NCBI RefSeq assembly: GCF_002865645.1
Contig: NW_020194558.1
Coordinates: forward strand, 124,001-188,000
Direction: 5' to 3'
From: Hyaloscypha bicolor E
Lineage: Eukaryota > Ascomycota > Leotiomycetes > Helotiales > Hyaloscyphaceae
Length of the DNA: 64,000 nt
Position numbers and translations under genes: made by a program. The notes under the pieces were generated by a model. That model was not told where the DNA came from, made no database searches, and was given only the letters and a program-made list of their open reading frames with translations. Of the stretch, positions 11,016-22,699 are shown piece after piece; position 1 is the stretch's first letter, and each line of letters opens with the position of its first letter.

Positions 11016-12016
11016 TCACGCCAAGATGAACTTCTCTACCCGCTCCTTATGTTCTTGACCGAGACCTAACGCCTCGCCGTCCATCAACCCATGTACATAG
11101 CATTCCCCAACAAACTCCCACTTTCCTTCCCCTCGTTCCCTCAAAACATAAAGGACCTGGCCCCCAAGTAAAGGACAAATCTTATCTCCTAACCTCGCCG
11201 CAGCTGGAGCAAGTCCAATCTTCCCTCCCTCTGTCCACATAAACCTCCTCCCATATGTTGCCTTCCTCATGCCTTCAATAACATCACTCGCGTAGATTGA
11301 TAACTTCTGGTTATCCAATGTGAATCGCTCGATTCCTATGGCATTCCAATCGAAACTGTGTGGGCGGATAGGCATGATGTCGTTTGAGGCATCGATTGTA
11401 TCCGCGGTGACGGTTGTGAGGAATGCTTCTTCGATGGTTTCAGGATGTGGAGGATTATATAAAGCTGAAGAGTTGGAAGGCAGCCAAAATGATTTGAGAA
11501 TATTGAACATTTCTCTCCGGGTGTTGTCCCGTACAAAAGAAGCCGATGAGAGTAATTTAATACTGTCGGCCACCATTCCTTTGATATGCAAAGCCTTATT
11601 CTCAACGAAGCCGGAGACAGTAGTTCCTTTACTAGCGTTATAAACAGTTCCGATAATGCGATCAGATTGGATGTCAATTTGATGCTTGTAAAATGGGTAA
11701 ATATTGAGTTTTACTCGCCAGTCTGGTACCCAAGAAGGAAGCTCGTTTGGAACATATTGTAGAAGCTCAGAGTCGACTGCTGGCCGAGTTACAAAGCCAA
11801 GAAAATCTAGTTTATGACCTGGCAGAGACTTTGATAGAAATGACTCAGCAAAGCCAATATAGATATTTTCAAAGGGTGTCGAATAATCTGGCACAATGTC
11901 TCCTGGTCCGATGTCCGATGCTAGTCCCATATATCTTGTCTCGCGGGTCTGTGCTTTCATACACTCGCAGCTCGCCACAGAGATTTAACAGTAAACACCG
12001 AGTCTTCGACTTCTTC

Positions 12017-12774
12017 CAGTGTGGGCAAAAACTACTCAAGCTACTCAAGCTACTCTAGAGTAGTCTTGAGTAGAGTAGAGTAGAGTTTGAGTAGCATAAT
12101 ATGGTACTTGAGTAGAGTAGAGTAGAGTACTACTCTAGAGTAACTCAAGAGTAGTCACGTACAAGTTACGTAAATATAAAAATTTGATATTTATTTAATT
12201 ATTAATAAATAAATAAGGTATATATTAAGCAGTACTATATAATTTAAGCTAGAGCTTATATAAGGCTACTTAAATACCACTTTTCTTCTATAAAAACTAG
12301 ATTTCCCTCCTCGAAATCTTTCTTTTCCTGCTTTTTTTATTCTTCTTTTACTTCTTCTAATTCGTCTTTAAATAACTCCCAGCTTTTTAAGTAAGATATT
12401 ATCTTAATAGTACTCTTATTAAGTCTATTATGTAATTTAAATAATAAGAGTGCCTTGAGAGAAGAGTTTGCCCTTAATAGCTAAGGAAGCCTAAGAATAT
12501 ATTAAGGTTCTACCTTGCTTACCAAGCCTTGCTACTACTTGATTGGGCAGTGCAGTGGCGCTAGACTCGGGCCACCCCGGAGCCTTACCTAATTAGGCTA
12601 GTATGTCACGTGTAACATCACGTGTAACATCACGTGCATACTACTCAACTACTCTAGAATATTCTAGAGTAGTTGAGTAGAGTATTGAGTAGAGTATGAG
12701 TAGTGAGAAATTTATTTGAGTAGAATATGAGTAGGGCCCACTACTCTACTCTACTCTACTCATTTCCCACACTG
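12017..12774 (-). mobile_element. hAT-like MITE, copy 2, inside the HET pseudogene
   Basis: A 758-base copy of the element at 7732, in the opposite orientation: here the CCCACACTG end lies at 12774 and the CAGTGTGGGCAAAA end at 12017. The eight bases ACTTCTTC flank it on both sides (12009-12016 and 12775-12782), a perfect target-site duplication within the HET coding sequence. It has the same GAGTA-rich subterminal regions and an AT-rich middle, and is about 90 bases longer than copy 1. No open frame for a transposase is present, so it was mobilised in trans. Confidence 0.88.
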
Positions 12775-13343
12775 ACTTCTTCCATTTGCTGAACATATCA
12801 AGGACAGTGAAGAAGTTGAAGGGGGCGGGATTGAGCCTCGTGGTGGAGTAAAGCGTGAGTTCGTGTGCAACGAAAGAAGTGGTAATAACATGCGCCAACT
12901 TGACGAGTCTATCTCCACAGAAAAACGTTCGTTCATTCGTTGCCGTCGCTTCTTGAACAATCCAGGCACGAGTGAACCATGGCCGGTCGAGGAGTTTGAA
13001 TATAGCTTGCCAAGCTGCCTGGCATTTGGATCCGGGTTCTCTCCAGAAGACCGAATCTTCTGGCGAAATGTGAGATATTAACGTGGACTCTTGCCACGGG
13101 CTTTCATCCCCAGTTTTCGCACTGATTAGCTCAACAAGATGAGTTGCAATTTCGATGAGTTTCTCCACTGCCAATATACTATCATCCGCATGTTCCCCTA
13201 ACCAAATGGCAACCATCGTGGCATCGGAGTAGATTTGTGTCATAAGCAAAACTTGCGCTCCTCGCTCGGATAGATCATGTTGATTGATGCAGATTGCATC
13301 GGCCCAGATATAAGCTTCTTGTTCTCTGATATGCGCTCCGATA

Positions 13344-13787
13344 CGAAGATTGCGGCATAAAGTGACGGGATTACAGGGCATTCGTACTGCAAGTCCATTT
13401 TCAGGCCACTTTCTACCACACTCACCCACTGAAGCCCCCTATATTTCCAGGCTACTCTCCTGTAAGCACGCTATAAACTATAAACAAGGGGTACCACACC
13501 TTTAGAAGGCATGTCCCCTGTGCTTACAGGGGCAGAGTCGCTAAAGGGTCCTATAATAGCTCTCTCACAGCGTCCGAGCGCTATAGTTGCTCCGCCAGCA
13601 ACACCATAACCCCTGAAGATCTTCAAACCCCTTGCAAATGTCTCACAGCCCTTGTTTTAGGGGTTCAGGCCTGGAGTTACAATGCTTATAGCGGGTGTAG
13701 TCCCTTAAACCACACCCTGGAGTCCGCTAAGACCCCTACGCAAGCGTAAATGCCCTGTAATCCCGTCACTTTATGCCGCAATCTTCG
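13344..13787. mobile_element. TA-flanked (Tc1/mariner-like) MITE inside the HET pseudogene
   Basis: A 444-base element with nearly perfect inverted ends of about 38 bases. The left end reads CGAAGATTGCGGCATAAAGT and continues as GACGGGATTACAGGGCAT; the right end is its complement. TA dinucleotides at 13342-13343 and 13788-13789 fit a TA target duplication, typical of Tc1/mariner elements including fungal Fot/Pot types. There is no transposase frame. With one TA retained the HET frame runs on across the site. Decayed copies lie at 29094 and 43102, where the end begins CGGAGAT instead of CGAAGAT. Confidence 0.82.
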
Positions 13788-14216
13788 TAGAATGCAAGGC
13801 TGCCCATAGGTTGTAAGCCACCGGGAGATGCGTATTGTTGACTAGAATGTTCTCATATGCTTCGGCACTACCCCATGCATATGATAGAGCATAGTAGATC
13901 GGAGCAGAACCCATGAGGACATGGACAAGTTCGCAGTCGAGAGTATCGCCAGGGAGAAATCGCAGCAGACGAAATTCCCCATCTTTGAGTAGTGTGTATT
14001 TGAAGCGGGGTAAGTCTCGCGGTGGGGTCCGAGATTTGAAAGGTTTCATCTGCATAGTGATAACAGCTATATTTGCAGAGACCGAGGAGAGGTTGTGCCA
14101 TACTCCGTAAACAATACAATGGGGGAAAGGGGGATGATCTGGCTTGCCATGTAGTTGGCGTTTTGTGGCGCACGGCCTGGAATATCTTGGCTAAAAGCTG
14201 AAACAGCCTACCATAT

Positions 14217-14495
14217 CCCCCGGTTTAATTGCTAGTGCATATGTTTTAAGTATAGGTGCGGATAGGAATCCAGGGTATTAGGCCAGTGCGGAAGTCCCTT
14301 TTAAGCTAGCTAAGAGCCACTTCCAGGGTAAACGGTCTTCGTGAACCTTCTACGCTCACCCCTGGCTTAATACGCAGACCTCTTTTTACTCTGTGCAATA
14401 CATCCAAAAGCCCTGCGACCAGGCTTATAACCACTCAGAATAGGAATTCTGTTCCTCTAACCCATATTAGGTGCGCTAGCAATTAAACCAGGGGG
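14217..14495. repeat. Inverted-repeat element, about 280 bases
   Basis: The sequence CCCCCGGTTTAATTGCTAG at the left is mirrored at the right as CTAGCAATTAAACC(A)GGGGG, with weaker complementarity extending outward. The enclosed 230 bases have no open frame. The shape is that of a small MITE or a folded repeat in the region upstream of the HET gene. No clear target duplication was found, so its boundaries are approximate. Confidence 0.5.
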
Positions 14496-14731
14496 AGGAT
14501 AGTGTGGTAGTAGAAGGCCAGATCCATCCCTGTACATACAGAACTTCGCTAGTTGAAGTGGTAATTAAAGGATTCGCGAAAGCGGGAAATTCGAATTTGC
14601 TGACGGAGCTCAAATAACACAAAACCCGAAGGGAGGGATTCTAAGATGTTGATAATATTCATCACGTGATCAGACACACCCCTGTCTGCTACCCCGCCCC
14701 CGCATTTCTTACCGCAAAAACAGACATCACG

Positions 14732-14856
14732 TACGGAAAGCGATAAGGATCAAGTGATCAAGCGATTTTCGAATCCGGTTTTCAATATCTAATTTGTGGC
14801 ACGTGTACACCCCACCAAAAATCGCCTGTAACCAAAATACCGCATTTTGTATACGT
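14732..14856 (+). repeat. Left terminal inverted repeat of the 9.2-kb element
   Basis: About 125 bases pair with 23831-23955 in inverted orientation, with a few differences, mostly transitions consistent with RIP. It includes GATCAAGTGATC, itself nearly palindromic, just inside the end, and a CACGTG-like motif about 80 bases in. The right-hand copy lies just upstream of the C2H2 regulator and could carry or disrupt promoter function. Confidence 0.85.
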
Positions 14857-15120
14857 AACCATACCTAACTTAAGTCCCTTTATTACTATCTATTATAAGA
14901 CTCGTATATATAATTAAATCATATTTTTAAGTATAGATAATTTATAATATAATTAACTATAATACTTCTGAATTGTTCTTATAAGGTTATACTAGTCCCG
15001 TACTACTACCTATATACCCCTCTGCCCCTTTTCTCTACTCTTACTAATATATAACTAGCTTTATATATATAAGGTATATATAGAAGGACGGAATTATATC
15101 GGATTAGAGAATTTATTACA

Positions 15121-15375
15121 GAGGATATATTTGGAATAGCTAGTTAGTAGGAGGCATATCCGAAACCGGCAAAAATAAATCAAGATATATAAAGTTACTA
15201 GTTTATAGGAGGTATATCCGAAACCGGTAGTACCGAATAAGGATATACTTGAAGTAGCCGGCTAGTAGGAGATATATCCGAAACTAGTAGTAATAAATAA
15301 AGATATATATAGAGTTACTAGTTAGTAAAAAATATATCCGAAACCGGTAGTAATAAGTAAAGATATACTATAAAA
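15121..15375 (+). repeat. Subterminal tandem repeat, about 60-base unit, four copies
   Basis: Four to five diverged units each carry the core ATATCCGAAACCGG followed by TAGTAATAAATAAAGATATA and a TTACTAGTTAGTAG-like stretch. They lie about 400 bases inside the left end of the 9.2-kb element. The core resists decay better than the spacers. Arrays in this position often bind the transposase, but here that is only a guess. Confidence 0.65.
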
Positions 15376-15639
15376 TAACTCGGTATAGATCTATATCCAA
15401 AATAGAGATAGATAGTCCTACTAATTCTTTAATATAGAGGGGTTTTCCTACTATATTCTTGTTCCCTAGATTACTATCTTTGCTCCCTTTTACTCCTATT
15501 CTTAATCCAATCTCTTTAAAACTGCCTTTATCTAAGACTTTATATATTATAATACTATAGCCTATTATAAAAAGTACCAAAAGCAGAAGGGTATTAGTCC
15601 TTTTTATAGCTACTATAGTATTATCTTTCCCTCCTCAAG

Positions 15640-17480
15640 TCCGACCGAATCTATCTTAGAGGAGGAATATCTATAGAAGGCCCATAAGCTAAAGCCAAAG
15701 CCTCTTACCTCTTGCCCTTCCAAGAATAATAAGAGGGATAATAATAATAATAGTACTAAAGAGGTAGGTACTAGAAATTAGTATACCTATTAGGCTAAGT
15801 TCTAAAAGAATAAGGAGAAGAGGGAGAAGGAGGGAAAAAAGGAGCAAATAAGGAAGGAAAGGGAAAGTCTCTAAAGAACTATTACTAGGAATACTCTTTA
15901 TAGTATATAGGAAGACGATCTCGCCTCTATTAGGAAGAAGAAGAAGAAATCGAGGCTCTAGGGAAGAACTTTAACTAAGGCTTATAGTTAGCAAAAATTA
16001 AAAATAAAGGAAGATAATAAAAGAAAGTATAATAAAGAAGGGCTAACTAGTAGATATGGCTATAACCCTGCTAATAAGCCTTTACTAATAGGTTTATTAA
16101 TAACTATCTATTACTATATTAGCTACTCTGGGAAGCTATTTAAATAGACTACCTTTTCAAAACTCCTATTTTTTCTTAATCCTTATAAGACATTTATAAG
16201 GCTTAGTAACTAGGTACTTAATTACCTCTAAAAGTCTAATATCTGGAAAGATATTAGAAGGGCTAAATACTATAAACTTGATCTTAAGAATTAAAGCCTA
16301 ACTATAGGCTACCTTACTAATAGGGTTACCTGCTCCAAAGTTCTGGACTTTCCGGTTCTATTTAGAGAAAATCACACTTTTAAATAGTTCCTTAAATATA
16401 TAAAGAAGATATATTCTAGTATAAATTATTAAGAGCCCAAACTCTGCTTCCTTATTCCCGTTAAAAAAAAATAGCCTCTATAGGATTATTAATTATATAA
16501 AGGGCTAATAGTTAATTTAATAATAACCCCTAATACTAATAACTTATTAAAAACCCTTAATACTAATAACTCTAATAGTAATATAATTAGAAATAATTAT
16601 ATATCTAAAGAGAAGCAGTATTAGTATTAAAGTACTAGTAAATAACTTGATATTATCTATTAAGAGAACTATAAGAGATCTAAGTCTCTATATACTCTAG
16701 CTACTAAAACTCCAGCCGGTAAGCCTATTCCAGCCAGTAAGCCCACTCCAGCCAGTAAGCCTACTCTAGCCAGTGAGCCCACTCTAGCCAGTAAGCCCAC
16801 TCTAGTTACTGAGCCCATTCTAGTTACTAAGCCTATTCTAGCCAGTAATCCCGAAGAGCCCTTTAATGAGATATTCGACAAATAATATAAGTAGCTAAGG
16901 GAGTCTATAATAAAAGGTTATATTAATAAGTATTAGCATATATTAAAAAAGAGGCTGGCAGATCTTGAGAGAGAAAAGAAATAATTTGAGATACGAAAAC
17001 AGAGCTTTAAAAAGAAGAGGGATATAATAATTAAAAAAAGTAATACCTATATAAATAGGCTCGATAAGAGAGTATGGCTTTTAAAAGCTATAAAAGAGGA
17101 ATTTGAAATTAAAAAACAAAGTCTTGCCAAAATCTATATAAAGAATTTTAAGAAGCTAAATATAAAGATACTTTCTTTCCTTTTAGGAGATTCTCAAAAC
17201 AAGGCAGTTAAAAGAGGGCTTGGCAAGCTAGTTATTTAGTAGGATAAGAGCAAAAGCTTAATATCTACTATATAGGAAGCCTTTTAGGCAGCTATATAAG
17301 AGACCCAGGGCAAAAGCTCGGGATTAGTAGTACTAGTAGTTCAGGAAGCTTAGGGTAAAGGCTCTGGATCTCTCGAGATAGCTAGGCCTAATATTAGCAA
17401 AAGCTTTCTATAATTTATTAAAAGTAAGGGGAAAATATATAAGTAGTAAGAGACTATCTAGATTTCCTAGTATTATTAAA
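15640..17480 (+). pseudogene. Degenerate plus-strand ORF of the 9.2-kb element, unknown function
   Basis: If TAG/TAA are read as mutated Gln codons, a continuous protein appears: a Lys/Arg/Asn-rich N-terminal part, a central block with GYNPANKPLLIGLL and FLNPYKTFIRL, a Pro-Ala-Ser-Lys repeat (16695-16850), and a coiled-coil-like Glu/Lys-rich part (LEREKK, FEIKKQSLAKIY). The last section is Gly/Ser/Lys-rich. Nothing matches a family that I recognise. The high density of stops and TpA, with few gaps, argues for RIP of a once intact gene. It may encode an accessory DNA-binding protein of the transposon, which is inference. Confidence 0.45.
16695..16850 (+). repeat. 15-base coding tandem repeat (ProAlaSerLys-type)
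   Basis: About ten units of a 15-base repeat, variants of CCAGCCAGTAAGCC(T/C)A, translate as repeats of T-P-A-S-K-P or T-L-A-S-E-P. It is in frame with the surrounding degenerate plus-strand ORF and is the least AT-biased part of the element, so it stands out as formerly protein-coding. Confidence 0.7.
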
Positions 17481-17659
17481 TTAGTTATATCGAGAATCTT
17501 ATTACTCTAGTAGCTAGTCAAATTAGAAATATAAAAAGTAATATTTACTTATTTCTAATTAACTAATTTCTAGTTAATTTCAAGAACCTAAAAATTATAT
17601 AATTATATATCTTTCTCTTCCGGCTATATAATACCTTAAAAAACAGATATTATATATCT

Positions 17660-20095
17660 GCTATAATAAAGGGCTTTATTATTAACCTAATTAGGTAAGG
17701 TATAATACTATTTTATTATATTACTAGCTATTTATATAGCTATTCTATAAGTAATTCAAATAAGTTTTAATATCCTCGGATCTCTATATATAGCCTAGTC
17801 TATAAACTAAAATAGCTCTATATCTAGTAATACTATAATTTAATTTTTAATATAAAAATAATTGCCTTATTTCGGTATATTTAAATATATTAGGTTTGGT
17901 TTTTTTAATAGTATTATTATTAAATTATTATTTCCTAGAAATACTAAGTAATACTTTTCCCTAAGAAATATATATTCTTAATAAATAGTAAAAGTAAATA
18001 TAGAATTTAATAATATAATTATCCCGTATTAGTATCTTTTTTTTTTTATAAAAGTATAATTCTATTTTATTTTTATTTTAAAACCTTTATTTTTCTTTTA
18101 TATTTTTTTGACTTTACTATTAATACTAAGAGCTAGTATCTAACTGCCCTTTACTAATACCTCTATTAATACCTCTATTAATACCAAGAGCTAGTATCTA
18201 ACTACCTATAACCTTTTCTTCTTCCTCTTTCCTCTTTTTTTTTAATTCTTCTACTAATAATACCAAGAGCTAGTACCTAACTACTACTTCCGGATCACTT
18301 TTATTCGGAACTCCTATACTATAAGTCTTTAACCTATTTGCTTTTTAGAAAGCTAAATTTTAGATCCCTTCTCTCCTTTCTAATACCTCTTATATTTTTA
18401 GGCCCTTTGGGAATACCCTTTCTCAAACTTCTAAAAAGAGGCTAATTTCTATTTAGATCTTCTCTTTTCTTTTCTAATACCTTCTCCCCTCTTTTAATAC
18501 TTATAAAACCCTTTGGGCTACTACTAAATACTTTTATTCTTTATCTTGGAATATATACTAACTTATTCTTATAGGAAATAGCCTTCCTTTCTCTAATCTC
18601 GACTCTTTTAATATATACTTCTTATCTTTAGGCTATTTAGATATCTCTTCGTTTGCTTTTATAGAATATATACTAACTTATTTTCTAGTTTTCCTTATTT
18701 TACCTCGCCTTACCTCTTCTTTAATATTACTATATATATATCTAGTTAGTACTAGTTCTTATAACCTATAGTTAGGCTTTCTATTTATTAAATATCCGGA
18801 TATTTTATTTTACTTTTACTTTATATATTTTGTTTTATATATTTTACTTTTCTTTTATTATAGGTTAGAACTCAAATAGTATTTATTTTAAGTACTTATA
18901 TTCTCGGGTATATAAGACTTCTATAGATCTTTCGGAATTATAAACTAGCCTACTTTAGTTCGGGAAAGCTTTCTCGAGAGTATTTCAGAAGTTATAGTAT
19001 TTACTATAACTCTTCCTAAAAATTAATATAGTATAGGTATTTCTGGTTTATTCTCTTTCTATAGAATAAACCGCTACCCTAAATCTATATAAAAGTCCTA
19101 ATTATTTCTCGAGTTAAAATATAAATACTTCTTATTTCTATTAAATTAGGTATAAAGGATAGCAGGTATCTTCGGGCTAAACTATAGTACTAGTTAAGTA
19201 CTAAGACTTCCTATACCTATCTTATAAACTTATAATTCGAGATATATTATATTTAATAAGGCTTCTATATCTAATTACTTTATATTATAGTAAAATATCT
19301 TAGTATTATAATTAGGGAAGTTCTGCTTTATAATCTTATTTACTATTTATAGATTTTCTAGCTAATAAGTTTTGGCTAATAGCTAAGAAACTTATTAGTT
19401 ACTTTATCTAAAGCCTCTAGAAATAGGAAGTTGCCCTAATAAAGACTTAGTATTAAAAATAGGTTTAACTAATTAATCCAAACGAGGAGTTTATAATAGA
19501 AGTTTCTATATCTAGGTAATTTTATATAATGAACTCAAGTTCCTATTCCTGATTATACGAGTTATAATATATAATAAACTCAAAATTTTCTGGCCTATTA
19601 AAGCTTGGGTTATCTTTAGAAGAATTAGTAAGCTTTTCTAGATAGACTTATTAAGGCCTTGGTTTTTAAAGGTATTAGTCTAGCCTTCTTATTCTTTCCT
19701 TAGGTAATAGTTCAGCTTTCAGGAATTATATATAAATGTCGGAATAAATAAGGAGATATATTATATATACTTTTTGGATAAATTAGGATAAAACCTATAG
19801 GATTCCTATAATATTTATATTAAATCTATAATACTAGCTAGTAAAGACTTTAATAACCTTAATAAGACTTGAATTATAAGCCCGGCCTTCAGATTTCTTA
19901 TTTAACTTAAAGGTTAAGTAGTCTATAATAGGTTACCTATTATAGAATATATTATACTCTTTTCCTAAAAAGTACTAGATACTAGTAATAGTCCGGATAC
20001 CCCAAAGCCCTTAAAACTCTTTATAAGTTTCTGGCTTTGAGGTATTTTTATAGCTAGCTAATTCTATAGAGTTATATAATTATATAATTCCTTAT
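17660..20095 (-). pseudogene. Minus-strand coding module shared with the MULE at 56165, copy A
   Basis: This stretch is closely similar in sequence and orientation to 56165-58655 inside the MULE. Minus-strand translation gives a coherent protein-like string if stops are read as mutated Gln/Trp: SSKDNPSFNRPENFEFIIYY, then DIETSIINSSFGLIS, FLAISQNLLARKS, then NTLEKAFPN and RLVYNSERSIEVLYTREYK. I do not recognise the family. Near 18120-18270 the motif CCAAGAGCTAGTATCTAACT is repeated three times, as in the other copy. Similarity fades at about 17660 and 20095. No terminal inverted repeat or target duplication was seen at these limits, so a nested element is unproven. Its presence in two elements with different ends marks it as a shared accessory gene or cargo. 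Confidence 0.55.
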
Positions 20096-20229
20096 ATTAA
20101 TTTAAAGAAATTATATCTTTATATATAGCTATAATATTGCCTTTAAGGAGCTTAGTATAAATAAACTTTTATAGCCCAAATATTAGTTATTAAATAAGTT
20201 ATTCAAGATCCCTTTATTCTTTAAATTCC

Positions 20230-21600
20230 CTAAATTATCCTTATATTACTTTTTATTATTTATAGAAACCTTACTATTAAGATTATTCTCTTTAATATTC
20301 TCTAGTCCTCAATTTACTATAATTATATCCTCTAGTCTCTATTTCGCCTTTTAAACTATCTTTAATTACTTATCTCTCCTATAAGGAGGCTTAATATTAA
20401 ATAAGAGCTTTCTAACTCTCTCTTTATAGAATTTAAGAATATAATAAAGAAACTAATATACCCTAATATAGTCTTAATCTAGCCCCGCTTTAAGCTTATT
20501 TATATTATATATAATACCGGTATTTTTAAGAAAAGTTATATAAAGCTCTTTAATTTCGGGAGTTTAATATATTATATAATTATATCTCGTAATTTCTTCT
20601 TTAAGCTTAGAAAGCAATTACTTAGCCGCTCCTATTAGGGAAGTACTATAATAACAAACTCCCTAGTAATAATTATATAGCTTTTCTGAAACTCTAGGCC
20701 AGAGGTAATTAGCCCTTACTTACTAAGAGCGGATTAGACTAATATTATAAAGGAGAACAAAGTTATTAATTTATTAGTAGAAGGTATTTATATAAATAAA
20801 TCGAATAGTAATTAGGTTATAATAAGACTCTCTATTAAAGATACTTATATTATAAAAAGATTTAAAGAACTATCTCTAGGTCTCTATAAGTTTACTAGCT
20901 AAGGTATTTTATTATATCTTAATATACTAATTCTTTATTAAGGGCCTATAAATAAAGGCCTTTTTTTATAGTAAATTATAACCTTTTACTAACCGCCGGA
21001 GCTCGACTTATATAATTACTATAAGTAGTATCTCCTAGCCTTTATTAGCTCGTAACTTTTTTGGAAAGTAGCCCTATTCCCTAATATAAAGGAAATAGAA
21101 CTTTAGGATAGTAATCTATATATAATTTAATATATTAATAAAAATACTAATTATTATTCGAGAATATATATTAATAATACTATAGATCTGAAAGCTATAA
21201 TAGAATAACTTATTATATCTATTTATAAACTAATATTAACCTAGTTCCTTTATAATAAATCTCCTATACTTCTAGTCTTTATACTTATCTCGCACTTTTA
21301 CTTCTATCTTATCTAATATCCTAAATATTTACTATATCTCCTTACGAGATATAAATTTACTAATATTCTTTTGGACCTAGTAATATATTCTCCTATAACT
21401 ATACCGGATTAATTAACTGCTTTTTAGTTCCTTAAGAATGAATTCTTTAGCTTCCTTAAGGGTATTAATATACTTGGTATTAAATTAATTTCGTCTTAGC
21501 TAAAGCTTATAATAGTAGTAAATTATTTTTAGGGTATATATATTAAGCCTAGGGTAATTGAGTTTATAATTAAAGATCCGAAGTATATATTTAGGCAAAT
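20230..21600 (-). pseudogene. Integrase-core (DDE) transposase remnant of the 9.2-kb element
   Basis: Minus-strand translation, with stops read as RIP-mutated Gln/Trp, shows an integrase-core layout. In order: INTLKEAKEFILKELKSS (about 21480), RYNKLFYYSFQIYSIINIYS (about 21180-21240), then QGYFPKKLRANKGQE, and further on NTLASKLIE, NRESYYNLITIRFIYIN, and a C-terminal region with LKEEITRYNYIIY. The order matches the fungal integrase-core family in which D-G-Y..Y-G-F-(Q/E)-I-Y-A-A-I-D-A-Y-S-R opens the catalytic domain; the Asp to Asn change in INIYSR is what G-to-A RIP gives. It would have cut and joined the element's TACGG ends. The presence of all three catalytic acids cannot be confirmed because of decay. 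Confidence 0.65.
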
Positions 21601-22699
21601 AGTTCTAATACTAGAGGTAATATATTATCTTAACTAGCTTTTTATTATAAAGATATTCCTTAAGCTTTATTTGCTATTAATCCGGAAAGAGTTTAGTATT
21701 TCATTATTATAGTTAGATAATATAGCTAGTCTTACTAGTATTAAACCTTTCTAATTATAAGATATATCTAATATCCTAAAGAGTTTTCTCTTAAATATAA
21801 TAAAGCTCTTTAATTTGAGCTTAATACTATTTCTATAATTAAGGATTAATTCTATTAGCTCCTATAATATAGTATAGTTTATAAGTTATAGTAATAGTAA
21901 TTTGAAATAAAAAGTAAAAAAAGAGAGGAAATATATAATTCTTTAAATATTAGTTTATACTAGTATGAAAACCCTACTTTTATATTTATATAAAATATAA
22001 TATTATAACTACTAAAGTAATTATAATTATAATTTTATATAGAAGTAGTTCTATATTTCAGAATTCCAAATATAGTCTTATTTTTATATTATATTATCTA
22101 GATTATTAAATAATACTAATATTTCCACTCTTATATATAAAGAAAGCTTATTTTCAGTATTATATAACTATATAATTCCCTGGATTCGAGAAACTAGTAT
22201 AAAATTTAGAGAAGGCAACTTGCTATTTATATAATTCCAAAGTTATCTAGGCTTCCTAACCTAATTCTATATTCTTTAGGCCTAACCAGGAGCTTTCTAT
22301 CTATATCCTAGTATTATACTAGTAGTAAAGCTATAGATATAGTTTACCTAACCTACTATTTGGCTCCGGAATTATATCCTATAATTCCTTATTATAAAAG
22401 TAGTACTAATATAGTAAATACTATTACTTATAAAGTTAATTCTATTTTCTAGTTAGCTTATTAATCCCATCTTTACTTCTATTTGCGAATTTATTATTAC
22501 TTTATAAGGCAGAGAGCTTGAAAAAGTTAATTCGATTTCCTAGATTATTTATAAATCCGTTCTTTTATATTTTTTGGGCCTTTATAATATAAAGGTAATT
22601 CCGAATTTGTAATTACTTTTCGGAAAGAGGGTATTATAAAAAGGCCTTCTTTTTTTTCTAACTAAGCCTTCTTCTCTTAATTATAATATTATACCTAAC
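21601..22699. other. Very AT-rich transposon interior, coding state unclear
   Basis: Between the integrase-like block and the last plus-strand block both strands give fragmentary protein-like runs (for example minus-strand RPKEYRIRLGSLDNFGI near 22240-22290). RIP has removed too much to choose a strand. It could be the N-terminal part of the integrase gene or another ORF. Confidence 0.35.

Larger units (their letters stand above)
11016..14055 (-). pseudogene. HET-domain protein gene split by two transposons
   Basis: On the minus strand an ATG at 14055 opens a HET-domain protein: FRLLRFLPGDTLDCELVHV, then YYALSYAWGSA and LPVAYNLWAALHS. The frame is broken by a TA-flanked MITE (13344-13787) and resumes with YIWADAICINQHD, MVAIWLGEHADDS and FTRAWIVQEA, the diagnostic HET motifs. 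It is broken again by a hAT-like MITE (12017-12774) and resumes with CGELRVYESTDPRDKIYG. Just after this, near 11925-11932, the frame shifts; comparison with the usual KIYALLGLAS suggests loss of about eight bases. The remaining 310 or so codons are open and end FVGECYVHGLMDGEALGLG, typical of the C-terminal part. Reading across each insertion with a single target copy keeps the frame, so the gene was intact when both elements landed. HET proteins control vegetative incompatibility and cell death; this copy cannot. Confidence 0.88.
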
